50,576 nt of DNA from Lachnospiraceae bacterium UBA7199 (GCA_002490775.1 DKUR01000045.1:1-50576), one strand, 5' to 3'; numbered from the stretch's first letter, positions 1-8,525 are shown. Notes: generated by a model not told the origin, from the letters alone. Made by a program: numbers and translations.

Positions 1-48
1 GGCTGAAGATTCCGAGAAGTTATAAATAATAATAGGAGGAAAACGGAA

Positions 49-855
49 ATGGCAGTATATGAATTTAATTTTTATTCTACAAAATTGGGGCGTTATGTGC
101 CTGCAATAGGAATTTTGCCTACAGATGGCGGGGAGGTTCATCCAGAGTGTATTCCCCAATGCTATGAAAGACCAATGAAAACAATTTACCTTTTATCCGG
201 TTACTCAGGGGGACATACGGATTGGCTTCACTATACACAAATTGTACTTTTTTGCCTTAAATATAATGTGGCGGCATTTATGCCGGCAGGCGAAAATTCA
301 TTTTATTTAGACAGCAAAAAAAGAGAAGCCTATTATGAAAAGTTTGTGGCAGAAGAATTTGTAGATTATACGAGAGAAACCTTTAAGCCAGTATCGGATA
401 AAAGAGAAGATACGTTTATTGGAGGAATCTCTATGGGAGGTTTTGGCGCCCTGTATTTGGGAATGCGGCATCATAAAACATTTAGTAAAATCTTGTCTAT
501 GGCGCCTGGAATTTTGTGCTACGGTTATAATGAACAAAGTAATTTTTTTCTTGATGCAGGGATGACAAGAGATTACTGTGACACCATGTTTGGAGATCCA
601 AAAGAACTACTAAAGTCCGAAGCAAATCTGGAAGTACTTTATCAAAGGCTGAAGAGGGAGAAAGAAGAAATTCCTGATATTTATCTGACTTGTGGAACGG
701 AAGATTTTGTGTTGGATCACAGCAGGAAGCTATGCCAGTTTTTAAAAAAGGAAAAGGCATCTTTCTATTACGAAGAAACTTCCGGCAGGCATGAATGGGA
801 TATATGGAATGGACACATAGACAAGGCACTTGGATGGGCAGTTGGAAGTAATTAA
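49..855 (+). CDS. Alpha/beta-hydrolase esterase (EstA / esterase D-like family)
   Basis: Probably a cytoplasmic carboxylesterase of the tributyrin-esterase / S-formylglutathione-hydrolase type. The nucleophile elbow GGISMGG puts the catalytic Ser near residue 128. The Asp is probably in CGTEDF near residue 219 and the His in SGRHEWD near residue 248, so the full triad is present. At 268 residues it is normal length for the family, with no signal peptide. AGGAGG lies a suitable distance upstream of the ATG. The natural substrate cannot be read from the sequence. The next gene follows after about 107 bases on the same strand, and co-transcription is uncertain. Confidence 0.8.
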   Translation: MAVYEFNFYSTKLGRYVPAIGILPTDGGEVHPECIPQCYERPMKTIYLLSGYSGGHTDWLHYTQIVLFCLKYNVAAFMPAGENSFYLDSKKREAYYEKFVAEEFVDYTRETFKPVSDKREDTFIGGISMGGFGALYLGMRHHKTFSKILSMAPGILCYGYNEQSNFFLDAGMTRDYCDTMFGDPKELLKSEANLEVLYQRLKREKEEIPDIYLTCGTEDFVLDHSRKLCQFLKKEKASFYYEETSGRHEWDIWNGHIDKALGWAVGSN

Positions 856-962
856 CCAGCAGGTTAAAAAGTCTGCTTATAAAATAATTCATATAATAGC
901 TGTTCAAAACAAAATTATTTATATATAATGAAAGGAGGAAAAAGAGCCAGGGAGAAAAGTAC

Positions 963-1922
963 ATGAAAATTGTCATTTTGGAAAGAAATAGTGTGGGGCT
1001 GGATACATCTGTAGATGAGATAAGTGCATTTGGAGATGTAACTTCTTATCCAAATACGACAGCAGCCGATGTAAAGGAAAAAATAAAGGATGCGGAGATT
1101 ATCATTGCAAATAAAGCGCCTTTAAATGAGGATACTTTGAAGGATGCCCTTCATGTGAAGCTGATTTGTGAATTTGCAACAGGCTATGATAATGTTGATC
1201 TTGCTTACTGCAAAAGCAGGGGAATTAAGGTAGCTAATGTGGTAAATTATTCTACTGATGCAGTGGCGCAGCATACCTTTGCATTATGTTTTTACGTGTT
1301 GGAAAAGCTTCGCCATTATGATGAATATGTAAAATCCGGAGCATATGCAGCCCAGGACCGCTTTTCAAATTTTGATCTTCCTTTTACGGAACTTTCCGGA
1401 AAGACGTGGGGAATTGTGGGAATGGGAAATATTGGAAGAAAGGTAGCCGGGATTGCTCAGGCCTTTGGCTGTAGGGTTATATTTTATTCTGCGTCTGGTC
1501 AAAGCACATGCACAGAATATGAGAGAGTTGATTTTGATACCCTTCTTAAAGAATCGGATTTTCTGTCGCTCCATTGTCCTTTAAGTGACAAGACTAGGAA
1601 TCTGATTAATTTAGAAGCATTGAAAAAAATGAAAAGAAGTGCCATTTTAGTGAATGTAGCAAGAGGTCCTGTTGTGAATGACGGAGACCTCTATACTGCG
1701 TTAATGGAAGAGTATATTGCTGGGGCAGGCCTGGATGTGACTGGTACGGAGCCTATGAAGGATACAAATCCGTTAAGTAAAATAAAAGACAGCAGCAGGC
1801 TTATCATTACGCCTCATCTGGCATGGGCAAGTACAGAGGCAAGGAGAAGATGCGTGTCAGAGACCTGTAAAAATATCGAAGCTTTTTTAAATGGAAGAGA
1901 GAGGAATATTGTTAATTTATAG
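963..1922 (+). CDS. D-isomer-specific 2-hydroxyacid dehydrogenase (NAD-dependent)
   Basis: Reduces a 2-oxoacid to a D-2-hydroxyacid, or the reverse, with NAD(H). The Rossmann motif GMGNIG lies near residue 153. The catalytic Arg is in NVARGP (about 232), the Glu in GTEP (about 262) and the His in PHLAWAS (about 284). The HxAWAS ending is common in glycerate dehydrogenase / hydroxypyruvate reductase-like members, so that activity is the best guess, but the substrate is not certain. The 319-residue length is typical. GGGAG about 8 bases upstream supports the ATG. It is followed by mtaD after 70 bases. Confidence 0.85.
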   Translation: MKIVILERNSVGLDTSVDEISAFGDVTSYPNTTAADVKEKIKDAEIIIANKAPLNEDTLKDALHVKLICEFATGYDNVDLAYCKSRGIKVANVVNYSTDAVAQHTFALCFYVLEKLRHYDEYVKSGAYAAQDRFSNFDLPFTELSGKTWGIVGMGNIGRKVAGIAQAFGCRVIFYSASGQSTCTEYERVDFDTLLKESDFLSLHCPLSDKTRNLINLEALKKMKRSAILVNVARGPVVNDGDLYTALMEEYIAGAGLDVTGTEPMKDTNPLSKIKDSSRLIITPHLAWASTEARRRCVSETCKNIEAFLNGRERNIVNL

Positions 1923-1992
1923 CAGAAGATGCTTTTAAACAGGCGTGCAGTACTGCTATGGGATATATATTATATAGAATGGAGAGATAGCT

Positions 1993-3294
1993 ATGGGAAT
2001 CTTATTAAAAAATGTTCTGGCAGTTCTGCCGGAGGGTGAGAAGGATGTCGTAAAGGAAACAGATATTTATATTGAGGGAGACAAAATTACCGGTATCGGG
2101 ACAGAGCCGGAAAGTTTTTCACCGGATAAGGTGATTGATGGAAAGGACAGGCTTGCCATTCCAGGATTGATTAATTGCCACACCCATTCTTATATGTCTT
2201 TTATGAGAAATGTGGCAGATGACCTCAGTTTTATGGACTGGCTGTTTGGAACTATTGATCCCATTGAACAGCAGATGACAGACGAAGATACCTACTGGGG
2301 GGCCTGTCTTGCAATTATTGAAATGATGAAAAGCGGTACCACCTGTTTTAATGATATGCAGATGAATATTCACCAAACTACCAGAGCAGTGAAAGAGTCC
2401 GGTATGCGTGCAGTTGTCTGCCGCGGGCTTATAGGAAGCGGAAATGACGAGGCAGGACAGATCAGGCTGAAACAGGCTTATGAGGAGAGAGATGCCGCAA
2501 AGGACTGTGACAGGTTAACTTTTATGCTTGGGCCTCATGCCCCCTATACCTGTGATGATGCTTTCATGCGTATTGTTTCAGAGGAAGCGAAAAAGAATCA
2601 TATGGGGATTCACGTACATCTTTCCGAAAGTGAAAGCGAAATAGAGCAGATTAAAGAAAAATACGGTTGTTCTCCCATTGAGATGGCAGATAAAAACGGT
2701 TTGTTTGATGTACCAGCAATTGCGGCCCACTGCGTACAGATTACAGAAAGAGATATGGATATTTTACAAGCAAAGAATGTGAGTGTTGTAACCAATCCTG
2801 CCAGCAATATGAAACTGGGAAATGGATTTGCTCCGGTGCCTGCTATGCTTGAAAAGGGAATTAATGTATGCCTTGGAACAGACGGGGCAGCCAGTAACAA
2901 CAGCCTGAATCTGTTCCATGAATTAAGCCTTTTGACACTGATTCACAAGGGAGTTAAGAAAACACCTCAATGTATCAGTGCAGCGGAAGGATTCCGTATT
3001 GCAACCATAAACGGGGCGAAAGCACTTGGCCTTTCTGAGGTGACAGGCTCTTTAGAAATTGGTAAAAAGGCTGACATTGCAATTCTTAATCTGAATACAC
3101 CTTCCTTAACACCCAGAAATAATCTGCTTGCAGGGTTATCCTACTCTGCAAACGGTTCTGAGGTAGAAACAGTTATTATTGATGGAAAAATTACTATGGA
3201 AGGCAGGAAGGTCTTGACGCTGGATGAAGATTTAGTGTATAAAAAAGTCAATGAAATTATTGTCCGCATGGGATTGGATAAAAAGGAATACTAA
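1993..3294 (+). CDS. mtaD: 5-methylthioadenosine / S-adenosylhomocysteine deaminase (amidohydrolase)
   Basis: Metal-dependent amidohydrolase of the MtaD/DadD group. Members deaminate the adenine ring of methylthioadenosine, S-adenosylhomocysteine and related adenosines to the inosine form. The metal-binding motifs are in order: CHTHS near residues 62-66, HVHLSES near 206-212, AAHC near 245 and GTDGAASNN near 295. At 433 residues it is full length. GGAGAG precedes the ATG. Its neighbour is an adenosylhomocysteinase gene on the same strand, which points to a role in recycling S-adenosylhomocysteine, possibly by way of S-inosylhomocysteine. The family assignment is firm; substrate preference is inferred. 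Confidence 0.87.
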   Translation: MGILLKNVLAVLPEGEKDVVKETDIYIEGDKITGIGTEPESFSPDKVIDGKDRLAIPGLINCHTHSYMSFMRNVADDLSFMDWLFGTIDPIEQQMTDEDTYWGACLAIIEMMKSGTTCFNDMQMNIHQTTRAVKESGMRAVVCRGLIGSGNDEAGQIRLKQAYEERDAAKDCDRLTFMLGPHAPYTCDDAFMRIVSEEAKKNHMGIHVHLSESESEIEQIKEKYGCSPIEMADKNGLFDVPAIAAHCVQITERDMDILQAKNVSVVTNPASNMKLGNGFAPVPAMLEKGINVCLGTDGAASNNSLNLFHELSLLTLIHKGVKKTPQCISAAEGFRIATINGAKALGLSEVTGSLEIGKKADIAILNLNTPSLTPRNNLLAGLSYSANGSEVETVIIDGKITMEGRKVLTLDEDLVYKKVNEIIVRMGLDKKEY

Positions 3295-3312
3295 AGAGCT
3301 TTTATTAAGTAT

Positions 3313-3365
3313 ATAACTGCTTTGCAGTTATCATAAAAGTGATGATAGGACAGACGACCATCACT
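3313..3365 (+). other. Two hairpins in the leader upstream of ahcY
   Basis: Two short inverted repeats lie between mtaD and ahcY. The first pairs ATAACTGC (3313-3320) with GCAGTTAT (3324-3331) across a three-base TTT loop. The second pairs AGTGATG (3338-3344) with CATCACT (3359-3365). Neither has a T-run, so a simple terminator is unlikely. They do not match the SAH or SAM riboswitch cores that I know. They may be mRNA processing or stabilising hairpins. Confidence 0.4.
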
Positions 3366-3413
3366 ATAATAAAAATTCGGCTGACTATCTTAATTTTATT
3401 GGAGGAAATAGAA

Positions 3414-4664
3414 ATGAGCAGTGAAATCAGAGACATTAATTTAGCCGAATCAGGAGAGCGCAAGATCGAGTGGGTGAAAAGAAACTGTGATCTTCTTCGG
3501 ACTTTGGAGGAAGAGTTCAGTAAGACAAAGCCTTTTGAAGGAAAAAGGATTGCACTTTCCGTACATTTGGAGGCAAAGACAGCTTATTTATGTCTGGTGT
3601 TAAAGGCAGGCGGAGCGCAGATGTTTGTAACAGGCTCCAATCCTCTTTCCACCCAGGATGATGTGGCCGCCGCGCTGGTAAAAGCAGGCCTTGAGGTTCA
3701 TGCATGGTATGACTGCACTCCTGAGGAATATGAAACTCATATCCGCCATGTGCTGGAAGCCGGTCCTAACATTATTATTGATGATGGTGGAGATCTGGTC
3801 AATATGGTGCATACTCATATGCCGGAATTAATTCCTAATATTATAGGAGGCTGTGAGGAAACCACTACAGGAATTATCAGACTGGAGGCAATGAATAAAG
3901 CCGGAGAATTGAAATTCCCGATGGTTCGTGTAAACAATGCAGACTGCAAACACTTATTTGACAACCGCTACGGTACCGGACAATCTGTGTGGGATGGCAT
4001 TAACCGTACCACGAATCTTATTGTAGCAGGTAAAATCGTTGTAGTAGCTGGCTATGGCTGGTGTGGTAAGGGAACTGCCATGAGGGCTAAGGGACTTGGC
4101 GCCAGAGTGATCGTAACAGAAATTGATCCTATTAAGGCAATTGAGGCTGTGATGGATGGATTTGATGTAATGCCTATGAATGAAGCCGCCAAAGTAGGTG
4201 ATTTCTTTGTGACAGTTACCGGATGCGACAAGGTAATTGACGAAGAAGATTTTAAGGTGATGAAGGATGGCGCAATCCTTTGTAATGCAGGGCATTTTGA
4301 CTGCGAAATTGATATGGCAAGACTTAAGGAAATCGCAGTAGAAACCAGAGAGCAGAGAAAGAATATTATGGGATATAAGCTGCCTTCTGGACAGTGGATC
4401 TTTGTTCTTGCAGAAGGCAGACTTGTGAATCTGGCAGCAGGTGACGGGCATCCGGCAGAAATTATGGACATGAGCTTTGCGATTCAGGCACTGTCTGCAA
4501 AGTACCTGGTTGAGCATGGAAGTGAACTTAAGGAAAAGTTAATTGATGTGCCCAGATCAGTTGACCAGGACGTAGCAAAAAGAAAGCTTGCATTTTTGGG
4601 AAAAGAAATCGACGTGCTTACACCTGAACAGGAGAAATATCTAAATAGTTACACATTAGAATAA
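3414..4664 (+). CDS. ahcY: Adenosylhomocysteinase (S-adenosyl/inosyl-homocysteine hydrolase), short bacterial/archaeal-type
   Basis: NAD-dependent hydrolase splitting S-adenosylhomocysteine into homocysteine and adenosine, or the inosyl analogue if SAH is deaminated first. Family signatures are present: NPLSTQDD near residue 75, the IDDGGD acid, EETTTG, an FDN motif preceded by Lys (KHLFDN), the NAD-binding GYGWCGKG near 212, and NAGHFD near 290. It is 416 residues and ends soon after a TPEQEKYL segment, without the YRY-type tail of the long eukaryotic form. GYGWCGKG in place of GYGDVGKG is typical of the Thermotoga/archaeal-like group. The ATG at 3414 is chosen because GGAGG sits 7 bases upstream; an in-frame ATG at 3339 has no comparable site. 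Confidence 0.9.
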   Translation: MSSEIRDINLAESGERKIEWVKRNCDLLRTLEEEFSKTKPFEGKRIALSVHLEAKTAYLCLVLKAGGAQMFVTGSNPLSTQDDVAAALVKAGLEVHAWYDCTPEEYETHIRHVLEAGPNIIIDDGGDLVNMVHTHMPELIPNIIGGCEETTTGIIRLEAMNKAGELKFPMVRVNNADCKHLFDNRYGTGQSVWDGINRTTNLIVAGKIVVVAGYGWCGKGTAMRAKGLGARVIVTEIDPIKAIEAVMDGFDVMPMNEAAKVGDFFVTVTGCDKVIDEEDFKVMKDGAILCNAGHFDCEIDMARLKEIAVETREQRKNIMGYKLPSGQWIFVLAEGRLVNLAAGDGHPAEIMDMSFAIQALSAKYLVEHGSELKEKLIDVPRSVDQDVAKRKLAFLGKEIDVLTPEQEKYLNSYTLE

Positions 4665-4680
4665 ATATATTTGATTTACG

Positions 4681-4711
4681 GCCTGTTCCTTAAATATTTA
4701 TGGGAGCAGGC
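4681..4711 (+). terminator. Possible terminator after ahcY
   Basis: GCCTGTTCC (4681-4689) pairs with GGAGCAGGC (4703-4711), a nine-base-pair stem with one G-T pair. No clear T-run follows, so termination is uncertain. Confidence 0.35.
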
Positions 4712-4880
4712 TGAACTATTGTTGGAAATCGATAAGAGACTATAGATTTTTTGATAGAAATTTGTTAAAATATAACAAGGCATTTAAATGCAGACGGATG
4801 GGAATAAAGGCTGGAAGAAAAGCACTTTAAGCCTTCTGAATTTTAGTGACGTTAAAGCAAGCGGACAGATGGGGGTAAAA

Positions 4881-6605
4881 ATGAAGCAAAAGTCAAGAAT
4901 TATGAGTATTAAAGTTAAAATCCTGCTTCCGATCAGTGTGGTCGTAATCGGAATTTGTCTGGTAATGGGAATTAACTCTTTTCAGCGCATGGAAAATGTT
5001 ATGGTGGCCACAGGAGTGGAAGAAGCCGGAATGGTGGCTGAAATTGCACTGGAAATGTTGGATGGCGATATGGTAAAAATGATTGTGCCCGGCAGTGCGG
5101 AAACAGAAGAATATCAGAATCTGCTGAGAATTATGCGTAACATGCAGAAAAAATTCGGGATTGCCTTTATGTATACTTTGTATACAGACGGAAAACAGGT
5201 TTACTATGGAGTAGATACAGATGAGAGCAGTGGACAGATGCAGCCGGGAGAGATATTTGCAACTTCCTATGAAGAGTTAAAAAATGTCTTTCAGGGTAAT
5301 ACATATGTGCAGGACTATATTGATTCTACGCAGGATGGGGATCTTGTTACAGTTTATAAGCCAATTTTAGACTCAGAAGGCAAAGTGGTGGCAATTCTTG
5401 GCTGTGATTATGATGCTGCACATGTAGTTTATGAGTTGAATCAATTAAGGCAGCGGATATTTATACTCGGAGCAATTTGTCTGGCAGTGGCACTTGTTTT
5501 GTTATATTTAATTGTGGGTACTATTACCAGAAGCTTGCGCCGGGTAGATAAAAAAATATACGAGTTGGTGCACAATGAGGGAGATTTGACACAAAAACTG
5601 GAAATACGAACTGGGGATGAAATGGAGCTGATTGCTGAAAATGTTAACGGACTTTTAGTATATATCAGAACAATTATGCTCAATATTGCAGAAAATGCAA
5701 AACATCTTGGTGTGTCTTCAAAAAATGTAGTACAGAGCCTTTTTGAGGCGGAAGGTAATATTGCAGATGTATCTGCAACTATGGAAGAAATGAGTGCAGC
5801 GGTTGAGGAAACCAGCTGTTCTTTAAGTCAGGTTCATGATTCAATTGAAGATATTTATAATACAATTGAAGATATTTCACAAAAAGCAGATGAGGGACAG
5901 AATTCTTCCGAAAAAATTATGGAGAAGGCGGCAGATATTTATCAGGCGGCAGTCAAAAACCAAAGAGAAGCAAATGAGCAGACACAAATTCTGGCAGCGG
6001 CAGTTAATGATAAAATAGAAAAGTCCAGAACTGTAGAACAGATTGGACAATTGACGGCAAATATTATAAGCATTACCAGTCAGACGAATCTGCTTGCATT
6101 AAATGCAAGTATAGAAGCAGCCAGAGCAGGAGATGCAGGAAAAGGGTTTGCTGTAGTGGCAAATGAAATTGGACAGCTTGCCACAAATTCTGCCCAGGCG
6201 GCAGCCCAGATTCGTATGGTAAGTGATAATGTAACGGAAGCTGTGGAGGAGCTTGCAAAGGAAGCGGAAAAAATGCTTCTTTTTATGAATGAAACAGCTA
6301 TAGCAGGTTACCAAAAGCTTTTAGAGACAAGTGAAAGCTATCAGGGTGATGTGGGAAATATGAGTAAACTAATGGAAAATTTTGCCACGGAAAGCAGAGG
6401 GCTTAAGGAAAGCATCGATGGAATTAAGGATGCAGTTTCTATGGTAAATCATGCAATGGAAGACAGCGCACAGGGAATAACAAATGTGGCTGAAATGTCA
6501 TCTGAATTGACTATGAGAGTAAAAGACATTAGTAATGAAGCAGATCTGAACAAAAATATTTCCGTAGAATTAAATGATGAAGTAGGCAAATTCAAATTGC
6601 AATAA
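4881..6605 (+). CDS. Methyl-accepting chemotaxis protein with extracellular Cache-like sensor
   Basis: Transmembrane chemoreceptor that signals to CheA/CheW. One hydrophobic segment lies near residues 15-35. An extracellular region of about 150 residues follows, ending in a Cache-like YKPILDSEGKVVAILG. A second membrane segment lies near 195-215. A HAMP domain (NEGDLTQKLEIRTGDE) leads into a coiled-coil signalling domain with the conserved hairpin NLLALNASIEAARAG. The start at 4881 is chosen because GGGGGT lies 4-9 bases upstream and the membrane helix follows at a normal distance; an in-frame ATG at 4788 would add 31 polar residues. The ligand is unknown. The next gene follows after 26 bases. 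Confidence 0.85.
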   Translation: MKQKSRIMSIKVKILLPISVVVIGICLVMGINSFQRMENVMVATGVEEAGMVAEIALEMLDGDMVKMIVPGSAETEEYQNLLRIMRNMQKKFGIAFMYTLYTDGKQVYYGVDTDESSGQMQPGEIFATSYEELKNVFQGNTYVQDYIDSTQDGDLVTVYKPILDSEGKVVAILGCDYDAAHVVYELNQLRQRIFILGAICLAVALVLLYLIVGTITRSLRRVDKKIYELVHNEGDLTQKLEIRTGDEMELIAENVNGLLVYIRTIMLNIAENAKHLGVSSKNVVQSLFEAEGNIADVSATMEEMSAAVEETSCSLSQVHDSIEDIYNTIEDISQKADEGQNSSEKIMEKAADIYQAAVKNQREANEQTQILAAAVNDKIEKSRTVEQIGQLTANIISITSQTNLLALNASIEAARAGDAGKGFAVVANEIGQLATNSAQAAAQIRMVSDNVTEAVEELAKEAEKMLLFMNETAIAGYQKLLETSESYQGDVGNMSKLMENFATESRGLKESIDGIKDAVSMVNHAMEDSAQGITNVAEMSSELTMRVKDISNEADLNKNISVELNDEVGKFKLQ

Positions 6606-6631
6606 GTTAGTTTTAAAAAGGAGGTGCATTT

Positions 6632-7276
6632 ATGCAGAATAAAGCTATAAAAATCAAATCAAAAGAGCATCAAGATGTTGTGTTAAAAGCAATTCCCGGG
6701 CATTTTGTTACGCCTAATTCCCATGTCAATTATTTTCTTGATATGGCAACTTTAAAGTGCAGGCTCAGCGAGGCTTCGGCAGCAGCAAAGGCCCTTAGCG
6801 GACAGATTCTTGCAACTACCATTGTGGATACAATTGTTTGCATTGACGGTTGTGAAATAATTGGAGCTTTTCTGGCAGAGGATCTGACCAAGGCCGGAGT
6901 CTATTCCATGAATTCGCATAAAACAATTTATATTGTTACGCCTGAATTTGTAAATTCCGGTCAGCTTGTTTTCAGGGAAAATATGGTTCCTATGGTAAGG
7001 GATAAAAATGTTCTTTTACTGCTTGCATCTGCAACTACCGGACAGACCATCATAAAAGCGGCGCAGGCGCTTCGGTATTATGGTGCAAAAATCAGCGGTA
7101 TTAGTGCAATCTTTAGTGCAGCTAACAGTGTAATGGGGATTCCAATCAATTCTTTGTTTACAATCACGGATATTCCAGAATATAAAACATACAATCCAGA
7201 AGGGTGTTCCCTGTGTAAGAATGGAGAGAAAATAGATGCGCTTGCCAATGCATTTGGCTATTCCAAGATAGACTAA
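6632..7276 (+). CDS. Phosphoribosyltransferase-like protein with altered PRPP loop
   Basis: A 214-residue protein resembling type I phosphoribosyltransferases of the orotate PRTase kind. A hydrophobic strand runs into ATTGQT, where the PRPP-binding loop would be. Active enzymes have two adjacent acidic residues just before the TTG; here the segment reads LLLLASATTGQT, so both acids are gone. CSLCKNGEKID near the C-terminus is a CxxC also seen in some OPRT-like proteins. It may bind a nucleotide without catalysing transfer, or be a regulator. The site AAGGAGGTG precedes the ATG. It is probably co-transcribed with the chemoreceptor 26 bases upstream, and a terminator follows. Confidence 0.65.
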   Translation: MQNKAIKIKSKEHQDVVLKAIPGHFVTPNSHVNYFLDMATLKCRLSEASAAAKALSGQILATTIVDTIVCIDGCEIIGAFLAEDLTKAGVYSMNSHKTIYIVTPEFVNSGQLVFRENMVPMVRDKNVLLLLASATTGQTIIKAAQALRYYGAKISGISAIFSAANSVMGIPINSLFTITDIPEYKTYNPEGCSLCKNGEKIDALANAFGYSKID

Positions 7277-7296
7277 TATTATGCAGGGAAATATTT

Positions 7297-7334
7297 AACA
7301 AAAAGGTGTGCTCGTTTTGAACACACCTTTTGTT
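7297..7334. terminator. Bidirectional terminator between convergent genes
   Basis: AAAAGGTGTG (7301-7310) pairs with CACACCTTTT (7322-7331). A-rich and T-rich flanks make it work as an intrinsic terminator in both directions. It separates the PRTase-like gene (plus) from the rubredoxin gene (minus). Confidence 0.85.
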
Positions 7335-7351
7335 ATCCTTACATTTAATTT

Positions 7352-7525
7352 TTAGTTGTAATTATCAATACAGGGCTGGAACATATCCTTGCTTACACCA
7401 CATAAAGGGCAGCACCAGTCATCGGGAAGATCTGCAAAAGCGGTTCCCGGTGCGATTCCATGTTCCGGATCACCTTTTTCAGGATCATAAGTATAACCAC
7501 AGGGATTGCAAAAATATTTCTGCAT
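7352..7525 (-). CDS. Rubredoxin (57 residues)
   Basis: Small mononuclear iron electron carrier. Translated on the minus strand from 7525 it begins MQKYFCNPCGYTYDPEKGD and contains WCCPLCG near residues 37-43. The two CxxC pairs (CNPC and CPLC) are the four iron ligands. The aromatic YTYDPEKGDP stretch and the DLPDDW motif are classic rubredoxin. TAAGGAGG stands just before the start. It lies 26 bases downstream of the rubrerythrin gene on the same strand, so it probably delivers electrons to rubrerythrin in peroxide reduction. Confidence 0.93.
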   Translation of the reverse strand: MQKYFCNPCGYTYDPEKGDPEHGIAPGTAFADLPDDWCCPLCGVSKDMFQPCIDNYN

Positions 7526-7551
7526 AGCTTTTCCTCCTTATAAAATATAAT

Positions 7552-8091
7552 TTAGCTAAAATATCTCTTGAGAAGTCCTTCAAATGCCTTGCCGTGTCTT
7601 GCTTCGTCTCTTGCCATTTCATGAACAGTATCGTGAATTGCATCAAGGTTTGCTGCTTTAGCGCGTTTTGCAAGATCAAACTTACCGGCAGTAGCACCAT
7701 TTTCAGCTTCAACTCTCATTTCCAGATTCTTCTTGGTAGAATCGGTTACAACTTCACCTAATAATTCAGCAAATTTAGCAGCATGTTCTGCTTCTTCCCA
7801 AGCAGCTTTTTCCCAGTATAAACCGATTTCAGGATAGCCTTCTCTGTGGGCAACTCTTGCCATTGCAAGATACATACCAACTTCTGAGCATTCGCCGTTG
7901 AAGTTGGCCCTTAAATCTTCCAGAATGTCTTCGCTTACACCCTGAGCAACACCTACAACATGTTCAGCAGCCCAGCTTCTCTCTGCATCCTGAGCAGCAA
8001 ACTTTTCAGCAGGAGCATTACATACGGGACATTTTTCCGGTGCTGCATCTCCTTCATAAACATAGCCACATACCTGACATACAAATTTCAT
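7552..8091 (-). CDS. Reverse rubrerythrin (N-terminal rubredoxin domain, ferritin-like diiron domain)
   Basis: Peroxide-reducing diiron protein of anaerobes. The rubredoxin-like domain is at the N-terminus (CQVCGYVYEGDAAP, then CPVC near residues 21-24), the reverse of the classical order. The four-helix diiron domain follows, with Glu/His-bearing helices such as EEAEHAAKF and DEARHGKAFEG. At 179 residues it is the usual length of clostridial reverse rubrerythrin. AAGGAG precedes the start. It lies between perR upstream and rubredoxin downstream, so the three form an oxidative-stress operon. Confidence 0.92.
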   Translation of the reverse strand: MKFVCQVCGYVYEGDAAPEKCPVCNAPAEKFAAQDAERSWAAEHVVGVAQGVSEDILEDLRANFNGECSEVGMYLAMARVAHREGYPEIGLYWEKAAWEEAEHAAKFAELLGEVVTDSTKKNLEMRVEAENGATAGKFDLAKRAKAANLDAIHDTVHEMARDEARHGKAFEGLLKRYFS

Positions 8092-8115
8092 AATACTTAT
8101 CTCCTTTTCTTTATA

Positions 8116-8502
8116 TTAATTTTTTGGAATACAATTGCTACAGCGGCCATAAAAGTAGGTCACCTGTCCTTTTATTTCACCTTCAAAGGTCTCCTGAACA
8201 TCCTTGATTATTTGATTTGTAACCGGCGTATTTAAATCAGTGACATCTCCACACTCAGAACACACAAAATGATAATGAGGGTTAGTATCATAATCAAAGT
8301 GATCTACGCCGTCACCTACCCGAAGACGGGCTATTTCCCCGATATCGGCTAATAATGTCAAATTCCGGTACACTGTTCCCAGACTGATATTGGGAAAAGA
8401 CTGGCGGACATTCATATAAACCACATCTGCAGTAGGATGATCTTTTCTGGTGGCCAGAAATTCTTTAATGGAATCACGCTGTTTACTGTGCTTTAGATTC
8501 AT
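8116..8502 (-). CDS. perR: Fur-family peroxide-responsive repressor, PerR-like
   Basis: Winged-helix metalloregulator that senses peroxide through metal-catalysed oxidation. The recognition-helix region NISLGTVYRNL is near residues 39-49. Regulatory metal ligands appear in HFDYDTNPHYHF, and structural zinc is bound by the CSEC and CSNC pairs. The acid after the first CxxC is Asp (VTDL), as in PerR, where Fur usually has Glu. The start at 8502 gives a normal 128 residues and has GAAAGGAAA upstream; longer reading to 8589 runs through the promoter. It is first gene of an operon with rubrerythrin and rubredoxin and probably represses itself through the site at 8526-8538. Confidence 0.87.
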   Translation of the reverse strand: MNLKHSKQRDSIKEFLATRKDHPTADVVYMNVRQSFPNISLGTVYRNLTLLADIGEIARLRVGDGVDHFDYDTNPHYHFVCSECGDVTDLNTPVTNQIIKDVQETFEGEIKGQVTYFYGRCSNCIPKN

Positions 8503-8525
8503 AAAGTTTCCTTTCTGGTTATAAT

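Noticed and set aside
1..48. Possible 3' end of a truncated upstream gene
   Set aside because: Two frames stay open to a stop near 25-30 but only about eight codons are visible, so no product can be supported.
497..976. Minus-strand ORF of 159 codons opposite the esterase
   Set aside because: It has low-complexity, membrane-like translation, no ribosome site, and lies opposite a gene with a full catalytic triad; it is a shadow.
3300..3413. SAH or SAM riboswitch before ahcY
   Set aside because: Only two simple hairpins are present; the conserved cores of the known classes are not seen.
3954..4517. Long minus-strand ORFs opposite ahcY
   Set aside because: They mirror a highly conserved gene and have no recognisable domain or start signal.
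4788..4880. N-terminal extension of the first chemoreceptor, or a c-di-GMP riboswitch there
   Set aside because: The extension is polar and lacks a good ribosome site. The segment does not carry the GEMM core (ACGCAAAGC and partners), so no riboswitch is called.
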